A DNA stretch of 64,000 nt from Marinobacter confluentis (lineage in GTDB: Bacteria > Pseudomonadota > Gammaproteobacteria > Pseudomonadales > Oleiphilaceae): the NCBI RefSeq assembly GCF_004785685.1, contig NZ_SRPF01000001.1, forward strand, positions 620,001 through 684,000, in the 5' to 3' direction. Position numbers and translations under genes: made by a program. Below the pieces are notes generated by a model. It did not search any database. It was not told the origin of the DNA and saw only the letters and a list, made by a program, of their open reading frames with translations. Every line of letters starts with the position of its first letter. Positions within the stretch are counted from its first letter, which is position 1. Shown here piece by piece: positions 43,852-52,643 of this stretch.

Positions 43852-45984
43852 TTATTTGGCGCCCTCGTCGGTTGTTGTGAGTGTTTCCGGGGCCTTTTCC
43901 CGGGATGTTGAATCAGCCAGGGAGCCCGGCCGGGCCAACGGAAAACGCAATGTGAAACAGGAGCCTACGCCTGGTTCGCTGGTTACATCGATGTTGCCGC
44001 CGACGTTCCGCACGTACTCCCGGGCCTGGTAGGCGCCTATTCCCATACCGGTCAGGCCCTTGGTGCTTTCGAACGGTTTGAATAGCCGGGTCTGGATAAA
44101 CTCTTCGGTCATACCCGAACCTGTGTCCTGTATGAACAGTACCACGTTGTCCCGTGCCGTTTTCAGTGTGAGGGTAATTTCACCTCCCGCCGGTGTCGCA
44201 TCCTGGGCGTTCTGGATCAGGTGGCCAAGAATACTGTGTAGCTGCTCCAGGTCGGCGTTGATGAAGATGTCTTCGGGGTGGGGGACTACCCGGGGCGCAG
44301 GCTGCCCTTTGGCGTATTGCTCCGCCACGGCTTCGATGGCCTGGCCCAGTTCAAGTACCTTGGTCTCCATGGTTTCGTCGGCGGGCCGGCGAATGTGGTC
44401 TACCAGGCTGGCCATTTTGCGAACGGCGTGATCGGTGGTCTGGATCATGTCGTCGATAAACTCGGTTTTGTCCCGGTGGCGCGGGGCGTTTTTGACCAGC
44501 AGGGACAGCTGGGCGATCAGGGTTTTCAGGTCGTGCACCATGAACGCCGATGCCTTGCTGACCGCTTCAAACTGCATGGCCTGGGACAGCCGGCTCTGGG
44601 CATCCGCCTGGGCCAGCAGGTTACAGGTCTGGCGGGCGACAACCTTGACCAGGTCGAAGTTCTCCCAGTTCAGTTCAACCCGCGCATAGGGGTTGCCCAC
44701 AAGCGCGATGCCGTAAAGATCGTTGCCCAGGTAGAGGGGAATCACCAGCCAGCCCCCGGTAATCTGCAAAATGGGGTCGGGGATTTCCAGCAGGTTATAG
44801 CGCACCGGGTCCCGGTGGTATTCGTGCAGGTCAACGATCCACTCCCGTTCCCCGAAAAATCGGATCAGTTCCGAGCTGGCATCGATGGTGGTGTATTTCG
44901 GTGGGGCCAGGTTGATGGCGCTTTGCAGGGCAAAGTCACCGCGATCCTGTTTGACCCAGATTGCCCCGGCGTTGCTTTCCACCAGTCCCGAAAGAATGCG
45001 GATAACCCGCTCCGGCAGGGGCGGGCTGTTGCTGAGGTTGGCCAGTTCCCGGGTCATCTTCAGCCATTCGTCCCGGTAGTCGTATTTGTAGTCGAAAAAA
45101 TTCTGGCCAATAAACACCATCAGGCGGGCACGGACACGGCGGGAGGTAGCCAGGGTAACCAGAAAGATCAGTGCGGCACTGAGGAACAGAATCCGGAGTG
45201 CTTCGCCCCAGTCGCCCCCCATGATTCGAACGTAGTAACCGCCAATCGCCAGAAACAGCAGATAGCCACCGGCCAGCATGAGCGCACCGGCGTGGAAGAC
45301 AGCGGAGCGGGACAGCTGGAAATCCACCGGTTGTTTGCGGGTGTTGATCACATTCACCGCAAACAGCGGAACGATGGCGGCGTTGACCAGGCCGCGGGCG
45401 TTCCAGAACGAATCCGCCACCTGCCCGAACAGCAGGGCATCGGCGTACATGAAGAAGTCGTAGGCGAACAGGCTGGCAACGGCGATGCAGACGTACTTCA
45501 TGCTCGATCGGCCAAAGGTCACGGCATTTCGCCAGATCTGTTCGACCAGTGACAGGCCCATCAGCGATAGGGCAATCTGCCCGACCACCTTGGTTTTGCC
45601 GTCCAGTATGGTAAGGCCGGACAGGTATTCCAGGGCTCCGGACCCCAGCAGCACCAGGATCAGAAGAAGTGTGGCCCCGGTCATGATGCGCCGAAGCTGG
45701 CCTTTCAGGTTGGCGGTGCGGAAGGCATCCCTGAGCAGGGCGAAGAGCACGGCCACCCAGGCGGCGTCCCGAAGTAGCTCCAACAGGTAGCGAATGAAAA
45801 AGCTGGGCTCCTGCCACAGCGACTGGGTAACCAGCGAGCCGGCCCAGATGGAGGACACAATGGCCGCCAGGAAGATTGAGCGATCAATATCCCGGCGCAG
45901 GTATCGTGTGGCGACCAGCCCGGCCAGCAGCGCATAGGCGATGGCGGCTGTGGCATGGCTAATCAGGCTTAGATCGTTGAGCAT
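43852..45984 (-). CDS. prsK: PEP-CTERM system histidine kinase PrsK
   Basis: A 710-residue membrane sensor kinase (TIGR02916). About eight helices fill residues 5-290, followed by a GAF-like domain (about 320-470). The transmitter domain has FMVHDLKTL (phosphoacceptor His), LGHLIQNAQDAT (N box), FIQDTGSGM (G1) and GMGIGAYQAREYV (G2). It is the partner of PrsR. The signal sensed is unknown; the many-helix input domain suggests a membrane or envelope cue. It starts 26 nt after the epimerase gene on the same strand, so all minus-strand genes from 47785 down to prsT could be one unit. Confidence 0.95.
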   Translation of the reverse strand: MLNDLSLISHATAAIAYALLAGLVATRYLRRDIDRSIFLAAIVSSIWAGSLVTQSLWQEPSFFIRYLLELLRDAAWVAVLFALLRDAFRTANLKGQLRRIMTGATLLLILVLLGSGALEYLSGLTILDGKTKVVGQIALSLMGLSLVEQIWRNAVTFGRSSMKYVCIAVASLFAYDFFMYADALLFGQVADSFWNARGLVNAAIVPLFAVNVINTRKQPVDFQLSRSAVFHAGALMLAGGYLLFLAIGGYYVRIMGGDWGEALRILFLSAALIFLVTLATSRRVRARLMVFIGQNFFDYKYDYRDEWLKMTRELANLSNSPPLPERVIRILSGLVESNAGAIWVKQDRGDFALQSAINLAPPKYTTIDASSELIRFFGEREWIVDLHEYHRDPVRYNLLEIPDPILQITGGWLVIPLYLGNDLYGIALVGNPYARVELNWENFDLVKVVARQTCNLLAQADAQSRLSQAMQFEAVSKASAFMVHDLKTLIAQLSLLVKNAPRHRDKTEFIDDMIQTTDHAVRKMASLVDHIRRPADETMETKVLELGQAIEAVAEQYAKGQPAPRVVPHPEDIFINADLEQLHSILGHLIQNAQDATPAGGEITLTLKTARDNVVLFIQDTGSGMTEEFIQTRLFKPFESTKGLTGMGIGAYQAREYVRNVGGNIDVTSEPGVGSCFTLRFPLARPGSLADSTSREKAPETLTTTDEGAK

Positions 45985-46010
45985 GGCTCGCGTCCTGCGC
46001 TCAAACCGGG

Positions 46011-46970
46011 TCAGACCGGCTTTTTGTTATCCCGGTAATACCGGAAGATTTCCTTGAGCGGCCGCCTGGGCTGAAACCCGAACTCCCGGGCGAAGGCTCT
46101 GCCGTCTATGACGACAGGATACTTGAAAAACGCCATCAGATACGACGGAAAACTGCGCAGCTTCAGCGTGTCTAAAAGCACCTTTGGCACCAGGGGTGGA
46201 ATCGACGGTATCGGGAAGGTTTTACAGCCGCAGAGTTTCAGTGCGTGCTGATACGCTACCCAGTCTTCCGGCGCCACGTTGAAGATACCGCGCTGGGTTT
46301 TGTTATAGGCCAGAACCACGGCGTCTGCCATATCGTCGATGTGGATGAACTGCATCATCGGGGAAAAGCCGGCCAGCACCGGTGTCCGTTCGCTGCCCAG
46401 CAGGGTGCTGATGGAGTTGCGCACCCCGGGCCCGACAATGTTGCAAGGTCGCAGTACGGTTATATTCAGGTCCGGGTAGCGCCATAGATAGATGTTGGCC
46501 AGGTTTTCCAGCTCTACCGAATCAATCAGATCCGCGCTCAGCCCCGCGCTTTTCAGGGGAGCTTCCTCGTCAATCAGGGCCGGGTTGTAGGCCACGGCGC
46601 CATAGACGTGGAATGTGGACAGCACCACCACCCGCTTGATGCCGTATTTGTGGCTCAGGTCCAGCAGCTTCTGGGTGCCCAACACGTTGGCGTTGTAGCG
46701 GCGCATGCGGGTGAGCTGGCTCGACATGATCCGCCCCATGTGGATCACGCCGTCGAATTTGTAACGCCGGAACAGGTCTTCAAAGGACCGTTGGTTGAAG
46801 TCGATGCAATAGCTGGGGATGCTATCGCCCAGGTAGACCTGTTCCCGGAAATCCACCGCGACTATATCGCAATGGTCCCGCAGCCGGTTGATGACCTGCT
46901 GGGTGAGGGCGCCGGCGGCACCGGTGATCAGGATGTGCGGTCTGCTTTGCTTCTGCTTCAAATCGGTCAT
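46011..46970 (-). CDS. NAD-dependent epimerase/dehydratase family protein
   Basis: An extended short-chain dehydrogenase of 319 residues. The Rossmann motif is ILITGAAGALTQQVINRL (GxxGxxG-like) near residue 12. The usual Tyr-x3-Lys is not obvious: the HVYGAVAYNP region takes its place, so catalysis is uncertain. VLRPCNIVGPG is typical of sugar-nucleotide epimerases. It could act on a nucleotide sugar for the EPS, but it also fits the lipid-linked housekeeping pair formed with the next acyltransferase gene, whose stop it touches. Substrate unknown. Confidence 0.8.
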   Translation of the reverse strand: MTDLKQKQSRPHILITGAAGALTQQVINRLRDHCDIVAVDFREQVYLGDSIPSYCIDFNQRSFEDLFRRYKFDGVIHMGRIMSSQLTRMRRYNANVLGTQKLLDLSHKYGIKRVVVLSTFHVYGAVAYNPALIDEEAPLKSAGLSADLIDSVELENLANIYLWRYPDLNITVLRPCNIVGPGVRNSISTLLGSERTPVLAGFSPMMQFIHIDDMADAVVLAYNKTQRGIFNVAPEDWVAYQHALKLCGCKTFPIPSIPPLVPKVLLDTLKLRSFPSYLMAFFKYPVVIDGRAFAREFGFQPRRPLKEIFRYYRDNKKPV

Positions 46971-47785
46971 CAGAAAAGCCTTTTCCGTTCGCTCAGACCC
47001 TTGTCGATCAGCTCGCTGATTGCGGCCTTGACGTGTTCAACCCGTTCGGTGACCTGTTCTTCCGGAATTTCCCGGTTGTCGAAGTGCATGGGGTCGCCGA
47101 TGTTCAGGTGAACCTTGGCCGGGAAAACCACGGGCAGCGCAACCGGGGCGTAAGGTATGCCCAGCATCCGCGCCAGAGGTTTGATGTTGGCGATGGCGGG
47201 TATGGTTTCCTCACAGCCGACTACACCCACGGGCACAATAGCGGCGTTGTACTTCATCGCCAGATGCATGAAGCCGTTGCCGAAACGTTTCAGCTGGTAG
47301 CGGTCCCGGTAGAGCTTGCCGGAACCGCGCACGCCTTCGGGGAAAACGATCACCGCTTCGCCGTTGGCCAGCATCTTGGCGCAGTTGGTGGGGTCGCCCA
47401 GCACAGCGCCAAATTCATTCAGCAGGTTGCCCAGGTAGGGCACCGTGGGAAAGAAGCGTTCGATCATCGCCCGGGGTATGCGCGGCTTGTTCTGGCGGGC
47501 CGCCAGGGCGTAGCCGATCAGTATGCCGTCGATCGGAAGTTGGCCGCTGTGGTTGGCCACGATCAGCACCGGGCCTTCAGCGGGAATCTTGTCGATCCCG
47601 GTGGTTTCCACCCGGAAGTATTTTTCGTAAAGCTGCCGGGCCAGGGAAAACCCGACTTTCATGCCGTCGTTATTGAAGCCCCAGGGGTCATAACCCAGAG
47701 TGCCGATGGGCTTGCGGATGCGGTCGATCTGATTGTCCAGCTCGGCCGAAACCAGTTTTGATCGCAGGTAGGATGTCAGGCCCAT
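46970..47785 (-). CDS. Lysophospholipid acyltransferase family protein (PlsC-like)
   Basis: A 271-residue glycerolipid acyltransferase-like protein, probably membrane-associated. Conserved blocks are VLIVANHSGQLPIDG (the His-Asp block, with six residues between His and Asp rather than the four of classical PlsC), VIVFPEGVRGSGKLY (substrate-binding block) and VPVGVVGCEETIP. Relatives with the NHSGxLPxD form are common next to SDR genes, as here, where the epimerase gene overlaps its end. It may acylate lysophosphatidate or a related lipid. It is not a recognised part of XrtA systems. Confidence 0.85.
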   Translation of the reverse strand: MGLTSYLRSKLVSAELDNQIDRIRKPIGTLGYDPWGFNNDGMKVGFSLARQLYEKYFRVETTGIDKIPAEGPVLIVANHSGQLPIDGILIGYALAARQNKPRIPRAMIERFFPTVPYLGNLLNEFGAVLGDPTNCAKMLANGEAVIVFPEGVRGSGKLYRDRYQLKRFGNGFMHLAMKYNAAIVPVGVVGCEETIPAIANIKPLARMLGIPYAPVALPVVFPAKVHLNIGDPMHFDNREIPEEQVTERVEHVKAAISELIDKGLSERKRLF

Positions 47786-47800
47786 GGGGTCTCCAGATTC

Positions 47801-48694
47801 TTAAAGTCGGCCAATCATAACGCCTATGGTGTGGCTTTGCCCTTCATTGAGCACGCGATAATCGGAAAGCGCATTGGCGGTTTCCACGCAGAGCATCCGC
47901 TGCCAGCCGGCGTCCGGAAAATCGGATAGCTGAGCCGCCTTGGTTGGCCCGGGGTTCCAGACCACCGTAGAGTCGCTGCCGACGGACTGCAATGATCGTT
48001 CGGTGGCCGGGGTGATAACCGCCAGTGGCTGACCGCTTTCGTAGATGCGGTCGGTTTGGCCATTGAACAGGACCGGGCCGTGCTGGGTGAAGTCGCTCCA
48101 ATTCTCCAGGGTGTCGATAAACACCGAGCCCTCCAGACCTTCTATGTGAGTGTGGCGGATGTCGCTGGTGGGCAGGTAGGTGTGCAAGGCCTGGGTCAGC
48201 GCCAGTGGTGAATCGCCGAGGTTGGTGGTGGTCAGCGCAATCTGCAGGCTGTCGGCGGTGAAGGTATAGGTGGCTAGGCACAGGGCGCTGCCGTTCCAGG
48301 CATCGGCAAAATCCTGGTTGGCGTGCAGCGACAGGCTGATTTCGACTTCGACTGAAGTTTCACGAACATCTTCCAGTTTCCACAGCGCAGTTCGGGCAAA
48401 TCCGTGGGAGGCGCCTGTCAGAATCCGCCGCCGGACTTCCGGAGGATTCCTGCCCGGCACACCAAACCAGGGCCAGCAGATGGGGATGCCACCGCGAATT
48501 GCCTGGCCGGGTTTGAAAATGGCGTCTTCGCTGACCCAGAGCCAGTTGGCTTCGTCGCGGGGCGCGAACTGGGTAAGGTGGGCACCCTGAAGAAACAGTC
48601 TGGCCTTGAATGATGGATGATGTACTTCGACGGCTTCCAGCTGCCCCACGGTTGTCCAGCGGGTGAATGACCATTGCCCGGGTTTGATTGCCAC
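47801..48694 (-). CDS. D-hexose-6-phosphate mutarotase (YeaD-like)
   Basis: An aldose-1-epimerase-family protein of about 297 residues that interconverts the anomers of hexose-6-phosphates. Typical features are LFLQGAHLTQFAPR, IRGGIPICWPWFG, ASHGFARTALWKLE and ALHTYLPTSDI, where the His and Asp lie in the active site, and a late VVWNPGPTKA. I take GTG 48694 with GAGG just upstream; an in-frame TTG at 48721 would add nine residues. It lies 15 nt upstream of the acyltransferase gene on the same strand and is divergent from the oxygenase gene. Confidence 0.88.
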   Translation of the reverse strand: MAIKPGQWSFTRWTTVGQLEAVEVHHPSFKARLFLQGAHLTQFAPRDEANWLWVSEDAIFKPGQAIRGGIPICWPWFGVPGRNPPEVRRRILTGASHGFARTALWKLEDVRETSVEVEISLSLHANQDFADAWNGSALCLATYTFTADSLQIALTTTNLGDSPLALTQALHTYLPTSDIRHTHIEGLEGSVFIDTLENWSDFTQHGPVLFNGQTDRIYESGQPLAVITPATERSLQSVGSDSTVVWNPGPTKAAQLSDFPDAGWQRMLCVETANALSDYRVLNEGQSHTIGVMIGRL

Positions 48695-48840
48695 ACTTTG
48701 CCTCGTTGCTGTGATGCTCAATGCCGCACGGGAGCCCGTCAGGTTTCGGCATTCTCTTATCTGCAGGGTAAATTAAAACATCGTGCCGGGCGAGATTCAG
48801 GCATAGAATTCGGGCCAGTCAATAACAGGAATTGAACCCT

Positions 48841-49515
48841 ATGGGCATGAACGCACTGGCACAGCATTTGGTCGCCGCGCCGTCATCAGAGGACTGGCTC
48901 GATGTGCTGGCCGATGGCCTGAGTGAATATGGCTGGCTGAGCGTCGACGCCCGTGGGTTCCTGGGTGAGCGGTTGCTTGCGACTCTGTGCGAGGAAATTC
49001 GGGATCTGGACCGCAACGATGAATTGCGTGCCGCCCGGATTGGCCGTGGCCAGGACAAAACCCGAGATCGCTCGGTACGGCGGGACAAGATCGCCTGGTT
49101 GCAGGGCGAAACCGGCGCCCAGGCCGAACTTTGCAATGCCTTTGAAGCGATCCGCACGGGCTTGAACCAGCGGCTGTTCCTGGGCCTGAAACGGTTTGAA
49201 GCCCACTACGCCACTTATCACCCCGGCGACTTCTACCGCAAACACGTGGACAGTTTCCGGGGCAGGGCATCGCGGGTGGTCAGCGTTGTGTTGTATCTGA
49301 ATCAACACTGGCAGGAAACAGACGGTGGCGTGCTGCAGGTGTTCAACCGCGACAGTGACCAGGAAATCTGCGGGCGGGTTGCGCCGGAACTGGGCAGGAT
49401 GGCAGTGTTCATGAGCGAGGAAATCCCCCACGAAGTGCTGCCAGCCAATCGCACCCGCTACAGCGTGGCCTGCTGGTTCCGGCAGGATGAGATACCGCTG
49501 CCTTTGTCACTCTAG
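48841..49515 (+). CDS. 2-oxoglutarate/Fe(II) oxygenase, prolyl-hydroxylase-like
   Basis: A 224-residue cytoplasmic dioxygenase. YRKHVDSF supplies the His-x-Asp iron ligands, and PHEVLPANRTRYSVACWFR the distal His and the Arg that binds 2-oxoglutarate. The preceding segment SVVLYLNQHWQETDGG is typical of the P4Hc fold. Its substrate is unknown; relatives hydroxylate proline in proteins such as EF-Tu or ribosomal proteins. ATG 48841 is preceded by AGGAA at 9 nt; a TTG at 48832 is in frame but less likely. It stands alone on the plus strand, upstream of ffs. Confidence 0.85.
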   Translation: MGMNALAQHLVAAPSSEDWLDVLADGLSEYGWLSVDARGFLGERLLATLCEEIRDLDRNDELRAARIGRGQDKTRDRSVRRDKIAWLQGETGAQAELCNAFEAIRTGLNQRLFLGLKRFEAHYATYHPGDFYRKHVDSFRGRASRVVSVVLYLNQHWQETDGGVLQVFNRDSDQEICGRVAPELGRMAVFMSEEIPHEVLPANRTRYSVACWFRQDEIPLPLSL

Positions 49516-49520
49516 AAGCG

Positions 49521-49549
49521 TTGTAGTGCATCGGGCCTTTTGCTACTAT
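49521..49549 (+). promoter_or_regulatory. Candidate sigma-70 promoter of ffs
   Basis: TTGTAG (49521-49526) and TACTAT (49544-49549) are 17 nt apart, a good sigma-70 arrangement. A transcript would start near 49556, leaving a short leader that is trimmed before the mature RNA. Confidence 0.45.
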
Positions 49550-49587
49550 GCGCGCCGTTCTGAGGGATTCCATGCCCCGGACGTTAT

Positions 49588-49697
49588 GGTGGCTCCATCG
49601 GTGCCTCCGCAACGATAAACCGTGAACCCGGTCAGGCCCGGAAGGGAGCAGCCGAAGCGGTGGACTTGTGTGCCGGAGTGTTGCTGGTGGAGTCACC
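49588..49697 (+). ncRNA. ffs: 4.5S signal recognition particle RNA
   Basis: The bacterial SRP RNA that binds Ffh and targets membrane proteins. The universally conserved apical domain is plain: GGTCAGGCCCGGAAGGGAGC with the GGAA tetraloop, then AGCCGAAGCGGTGGA, and GTGTGCCGGAGTGTTGCTGG. The ends GGTGGCTCCA and TGGAGTCACC pair to close the long hairpin, which sets the approximate borders at 110 nt. ffs next to dnaX is a common order in gammaproteobacteria. Confidence 0.93.
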
Positions 49698-49706
49698 CCC
49701 AGTTTT

Positions 49707-49759
49707 GGGGTCAGACCCCAAGACATTTTGCCTGCCCAAATGCATTGGGGTCTGACCCC
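49707..49759. repeat. Inverted pair of REP-like palindromes
   Basis: GGGGTCAGACCCC (49707-49719) and GGGGTCTGACCCC (49747-49759) flank a 27-nt spacer with ACATTT and AAATGCAT arms. This is the same architecture as the pair at 3252-3304, 46 kb away. It sits 10 nt after the SRP RNA and 48 nt before dnaX and may serve as a transcript end for ffs. Confidence 0.85.
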
Positions 49760-49807
49760 CTACCGTGCTAATGTTAATCCCATTTTCTCCGCCGCAGTTG
49801 ATGGAAT

Positions 49808-51664
49808 ATGAGCTATCAGGTTCTCGCCCGAAAATGGCGCCCTAATACCTTCAAGGACATGGTTGGCCAGGAGCACGTTCTTCAGGCCCTGATACACGCC
49901 CTGGATAACCAGCGCCTGCACCATGCCTATCTGTTTACCGGCACCCGGGGTGTGGGAAAAACCACCATCGGCCGCCTGCTGGCCCGCTGCCTGAATTGCG
50001 AAACCGGCGTTACCTCCAACCCCTGCGGCACTTGCACCAGCTGCCAGGAAATACAGGAAGGCCGGTTTGTTGACCTGATCGAAATTGACGCGGCTTCGCG
50101 AACCGGCGTGGATGATATGCGCGAACTGACGGATAACGTTCAGTACGCGCCCACTCGCGGCCGCTTCAAGGTGTATCTGATTGACGAAGTGCACATGCTT
50201 TCGAATCAGTCGTTCAACGCCTTCCTCAAGACCCTTGAAGAGCCACCGGAACACGTCAAATTCCTGCTTGCCACAACGGATCCCCAGAAGCTTCCCGTAA
50301 CGGTGCTGTCCCGCTGTCTGCAGTTCAATCTCAAGCGGATGACGCCGGAGCACATCGCCGGGCATTTGCGCCATGTGCTGACCCAGGAAGAGATTCCGTT
50401 TGAAGAGCCTGCACTCTGGTTGCTGGCCCGTGCGGCTGACGGCAGCATGCGGGATGCACTGAGCCTGACTGACCAGGCCATCGCCTTTGGCAACCAGACC
50501 CTGAACAGCAGCGATGTCAGCAATATGCTGGGCACCATTGATCAGGGGGATATTGCCCGTCTGGTGGATGCACTGGTGGCAGAGGACGGCCCGGCGCTGC
50601 TGTCTGAAATCCAGCGGATTTCCGATTTTGCGCCGGATTACAGCATCATTCTGGCGGACCTGTTGTCGCTGTTTCACCGTGTCACCATGGAACAGGTGGT
50701 TCCCGGCAGCGCTGATAATTCACTGGGCGATGCCGCCATGGTGCAGACACTTGCCAGGCAGGTCAGCGCGGAAGATGCCCAGCTGTTTTATCAGGCTGCG
50801 CTGATGGGCCGGAAGGACCTGGCGGTGACGCCGGACGCGCGAATGGGTTTTGAGATGACGCTGCTGCGTATGCTGGCCTTCCGCCCCGGCGCTGACCGGC
50901 GCGAGCCTCCTGCCGGTGGGGGTGCGCGAACGGCCAGCGAGGGGGGGAGCCGGGACGAACCGGAGCCGGCCGCTCAACAACAGCCACAGCCGGAACCCGA
51001 ACCTGCTGAATCCGTTCCTGCACCTGAACCGGAGCCAGAGCCAAAGTCAGAGCCAGAGCCAGAGCCAGCTCCCGAACCGGAGCCGCAGCCTGAGCCGCCC
51101 TCACAGGAAGAGCCCCCACCGTGGGAGCCTGAATCCGAGCTTCCCTGGGAGCCTGATGAGCCGACTGTGAGTGATGAAACCGCTACCGCTCCTGTTCAGC
51201 TGGAGCCATCAGCGAAGTTAGAGCCTTCAGAGAAGTTAGAGCCTTCAGCGGATATAGAGCCTTCAGCGAATGAAGAGCCCTCAGATTTTCACTGGGAACG
51301 GGATTTCCGCAGCCTCAATATCGTCGGTATGCCCGGCAACCTGGCCAGCAATGCGGCCATGATCCGTTCAGGCAATGACATTGAACTTGTTCTGGACGAA
51401 GGCCACGCCCGGCTGCTGAATGCCCGCCATGAGGAAAAAATCCTTGAGGCGTTGAGGAATCGGTTTGGCGACGCCATAAACGTTAAGATAACGGAAGGCG
51501 AAACCCGTGGGAAAACCCCGGCGGCCTGGGAAGAAAACCGTCGGCAGGAACGTCAGGCGGCGGCAGAAGCAGCCATTCATGACGACCCGCTGGTAAAGTC
51601 CATCGTAGAACGTTTTGATGCACGGGTAGTCGAAGGCAGTATCCGGCCCGGAAAACAGACTTAG
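49808..51664 (+). CDS. dnaX: DNA polymerase III subunits gamma and tau
   Basis: The clamp-loader ATPase and replisome organiser. The N-terminal AAA+ part shows MSYQVLARKWRPNTFKDMVG, Walker A FTGTRGVGKTTIGRLLA, a zinc-binding set (CLNC...NPCGTCTSC), KVYLIDEVHMLS and SRC finger LSRCLQF. After domain III (about residue 365) a long Pro-Glu-rich linker with many EP dipeptides and repeated LEPS units leads to the tau C-terminal domain. The length of 618 residues is normal. The shine-dalgarno is weak (GGA just before ATG 49808). A run of seven G lies at the start of the linker. Confidence 0.96.
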   Translation: MSYQVLARKWRPNTFKDMVGQEHVLQALIHALDNQRLHHAYLFTGTRGVGKTTIGRLLARCLNCETGVTSNPCGTCTSCQEIQEGRFVDLIEIDAASRTGVDDMRELTDNVQYAPTRGRFKVYLIDEVHMLSNQSFNAFLKTLEEPPEHVKFLLATTDPQKLPVTVLSRCLQFNLKRMTPEHIAGHLRHVLTQEEIPFEEPALWLLARAADGSMRDALSLTDQAIAFGNQTLNSSDVSNMLGTIDQGDIARLVDALVAEDGPALLSEIQRISDFAPDYSIILADLLSLFHRVTMEQVVPGSADNSLGDAAMVQTLARQVSAEDAQLFYQAALMGRKDLAVTPDARMGFEMTLLRMLAFRPGADRREPPAGGGARTASEGGSRDEPEPAAQQQPQPEPEPAESVPAPEPEPEPKSEPEPEPAPEPEPQPEPPSQEEPPPWEPESELPWEPDEPTVSDETATAPVQLEPSAKLEPSEKLEPSADIEPSANEEPSDFHWERDFRSLNIVGMPGNLASNAAMIRSGNDIELVLDEGHARLLNARHEEKILEALRNRFGDAINVKITEGETRGKTPAAWEENRRQERQAAAEAAIHDDPLVKSIVERFDARVVEGSIRPGKQT

Positions 51665-51679
51665 AAGAGGACACAAGCG

Positions 51680-52000
51680 ATGAACAATATGGGCGATTTG
51701 ATGCAGAAGGCCCAGAAGATGCAGGAAGAAATGCAGAAGGCTCAGGAAGAGGCGGCCAAGGCAGAGATTACCGGCGAATCCGGAGCCGGCCTGGTGAAAG
51801 TGACCATGAACGGGCGCCATGACGTTCGCAAGGTTGATATTGACCAATCCCTGCTGAGTGAAGACAAAGAGGTTCTGGAAGACCTTCTGGCCGCGGCCAT
51901 TAACGACGCGGTTCGCCGTGTGGAAGCGAACCAGAAAGAGAAAATGTCCGGAATGATGTCAGGCATGGGGCTACCCCCTGGCTTCAAGATGCCGTTCTGA
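51680..52000 (+). CDS. ybaB: YbaB/EbfC nucleoid-associated protein
   Basis: A 106-residue DNA-binding protein of the YbaB/EbfC family, acting as a dimer on the nucleoid. The amphipathic N-terminal helix [19 protein letters not shown], the [19 protein letters not shown] strand region and the C-terminal [11 protein letters not shown] are typical. It stands 15 nt after dnaX and 24 nt before recR, the classic dnaX-ybaB-recR operon. Confidence 0.95.
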   Translation: MNNMGDLMQKAQKMQEEMQKAQEEAAKAEITGESGAGLVKVTMNGRHDVRKVDIDQSLLSEDKEVLEDLLAAAINDAVRRVEANQKEKMSGMMSGMGLPPGFKMPF

Positions 52001-52024
52001 TTCCTGGCTGACTGAGGAAACTCC

Positions 52025-52627
52025 ATGGCGTTTAGCCCACTGGTTGACGAACTCGTTGAATCGTTGCGCTGCCTGCCCGGCGTCGGGCAGAAAACCGCCC
52101 AGCGCATGGCCTTCCATTTGCTGGAACGAGGCCGCTCCGGGGGCAGCCGCCTGTCGGAAGCGCTGGATCAGGCAATGACGGGCGTCCGGCGCTGCGACAG
52201 CTGCCAGAATTTTTCCGATACCGCTATCTGCGGCATCTGTGAAACCCCGGAGCGCCGTAATGGCACGCTCTGTGTGGTGGAAAGCCCCTCGGACCTGTTG
52301 GCGATCGAGCAGGCCGGCGATTATCGCGGCAGTTATTTTGTGCTGATGGGCCACCTGTCACCCATTGATGGGGTAGGGCCTGAAGAAATCGGCATTGAAC
52401 GGCTGCTGGCCCGCGTTGCGGAAGAGGGCGTGACCGAACTGATTCTGGCCACCAATCCCACGGTCGAAGGGGAAGCCACCGCCCACTATATTTCCGATCG
52501 ACTGGACGGCCGGGAAATCCTGATTACCCGCCTGGCCCACGGTATACCGGTGGGTGGCGAACTGGGATACGTCGATGGTTTCACCCTGACTCATGCATTC
52601 CGGGGCCGCAAGCCGCTGTCCGACTGA
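52025..52627 (+). CDS. recR: Recombination mediator RecR
   Basis: RecR works with RecF and RecO to load RecA at gaps. It has 200 residues with the helix-hairpin-helix [20 protein letters not shown], the zinc finger [19 protein letters not shown] (four Cys), a Toprim domain ([18 protein letters not shown]) and the closing [19 protein letters not shown]. It is the third gene of the dnaX-ybaB-recR operon. Confidence 0.96.
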   Translation: MAFSPLVDELVESLRCLPGVGQKTAQRMAFHLLERGRSGGSRLSEALDQAMTGVRRCDSCQNFSDTAICGICETPERRNGTLCVVESPSDLLAIEQAGDYRGSYFVLMGHLSPIDGVGPEEIGIERLLARVAEEGVTELILATNPTVEGEATAHYISDRLDGREILITRLAHGIPVGGELGYVDGFTLTHAFRGRKPLSD

Positions 52628-52643
52628 ACCTCAAGAGCTTTCT

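Noticed and set aside
44278..45552. 424-codon plus-strand ORF over prsK
   Set aside because: Antisense shadow; prsK has all kinase boxes in the other frame.
50916..51170. 84-codon ORF rich in Ser-Gln repeats inside dnaX
   Set aside because: It is the shifted frame of the Glu-Pro repeats of the tau linker.
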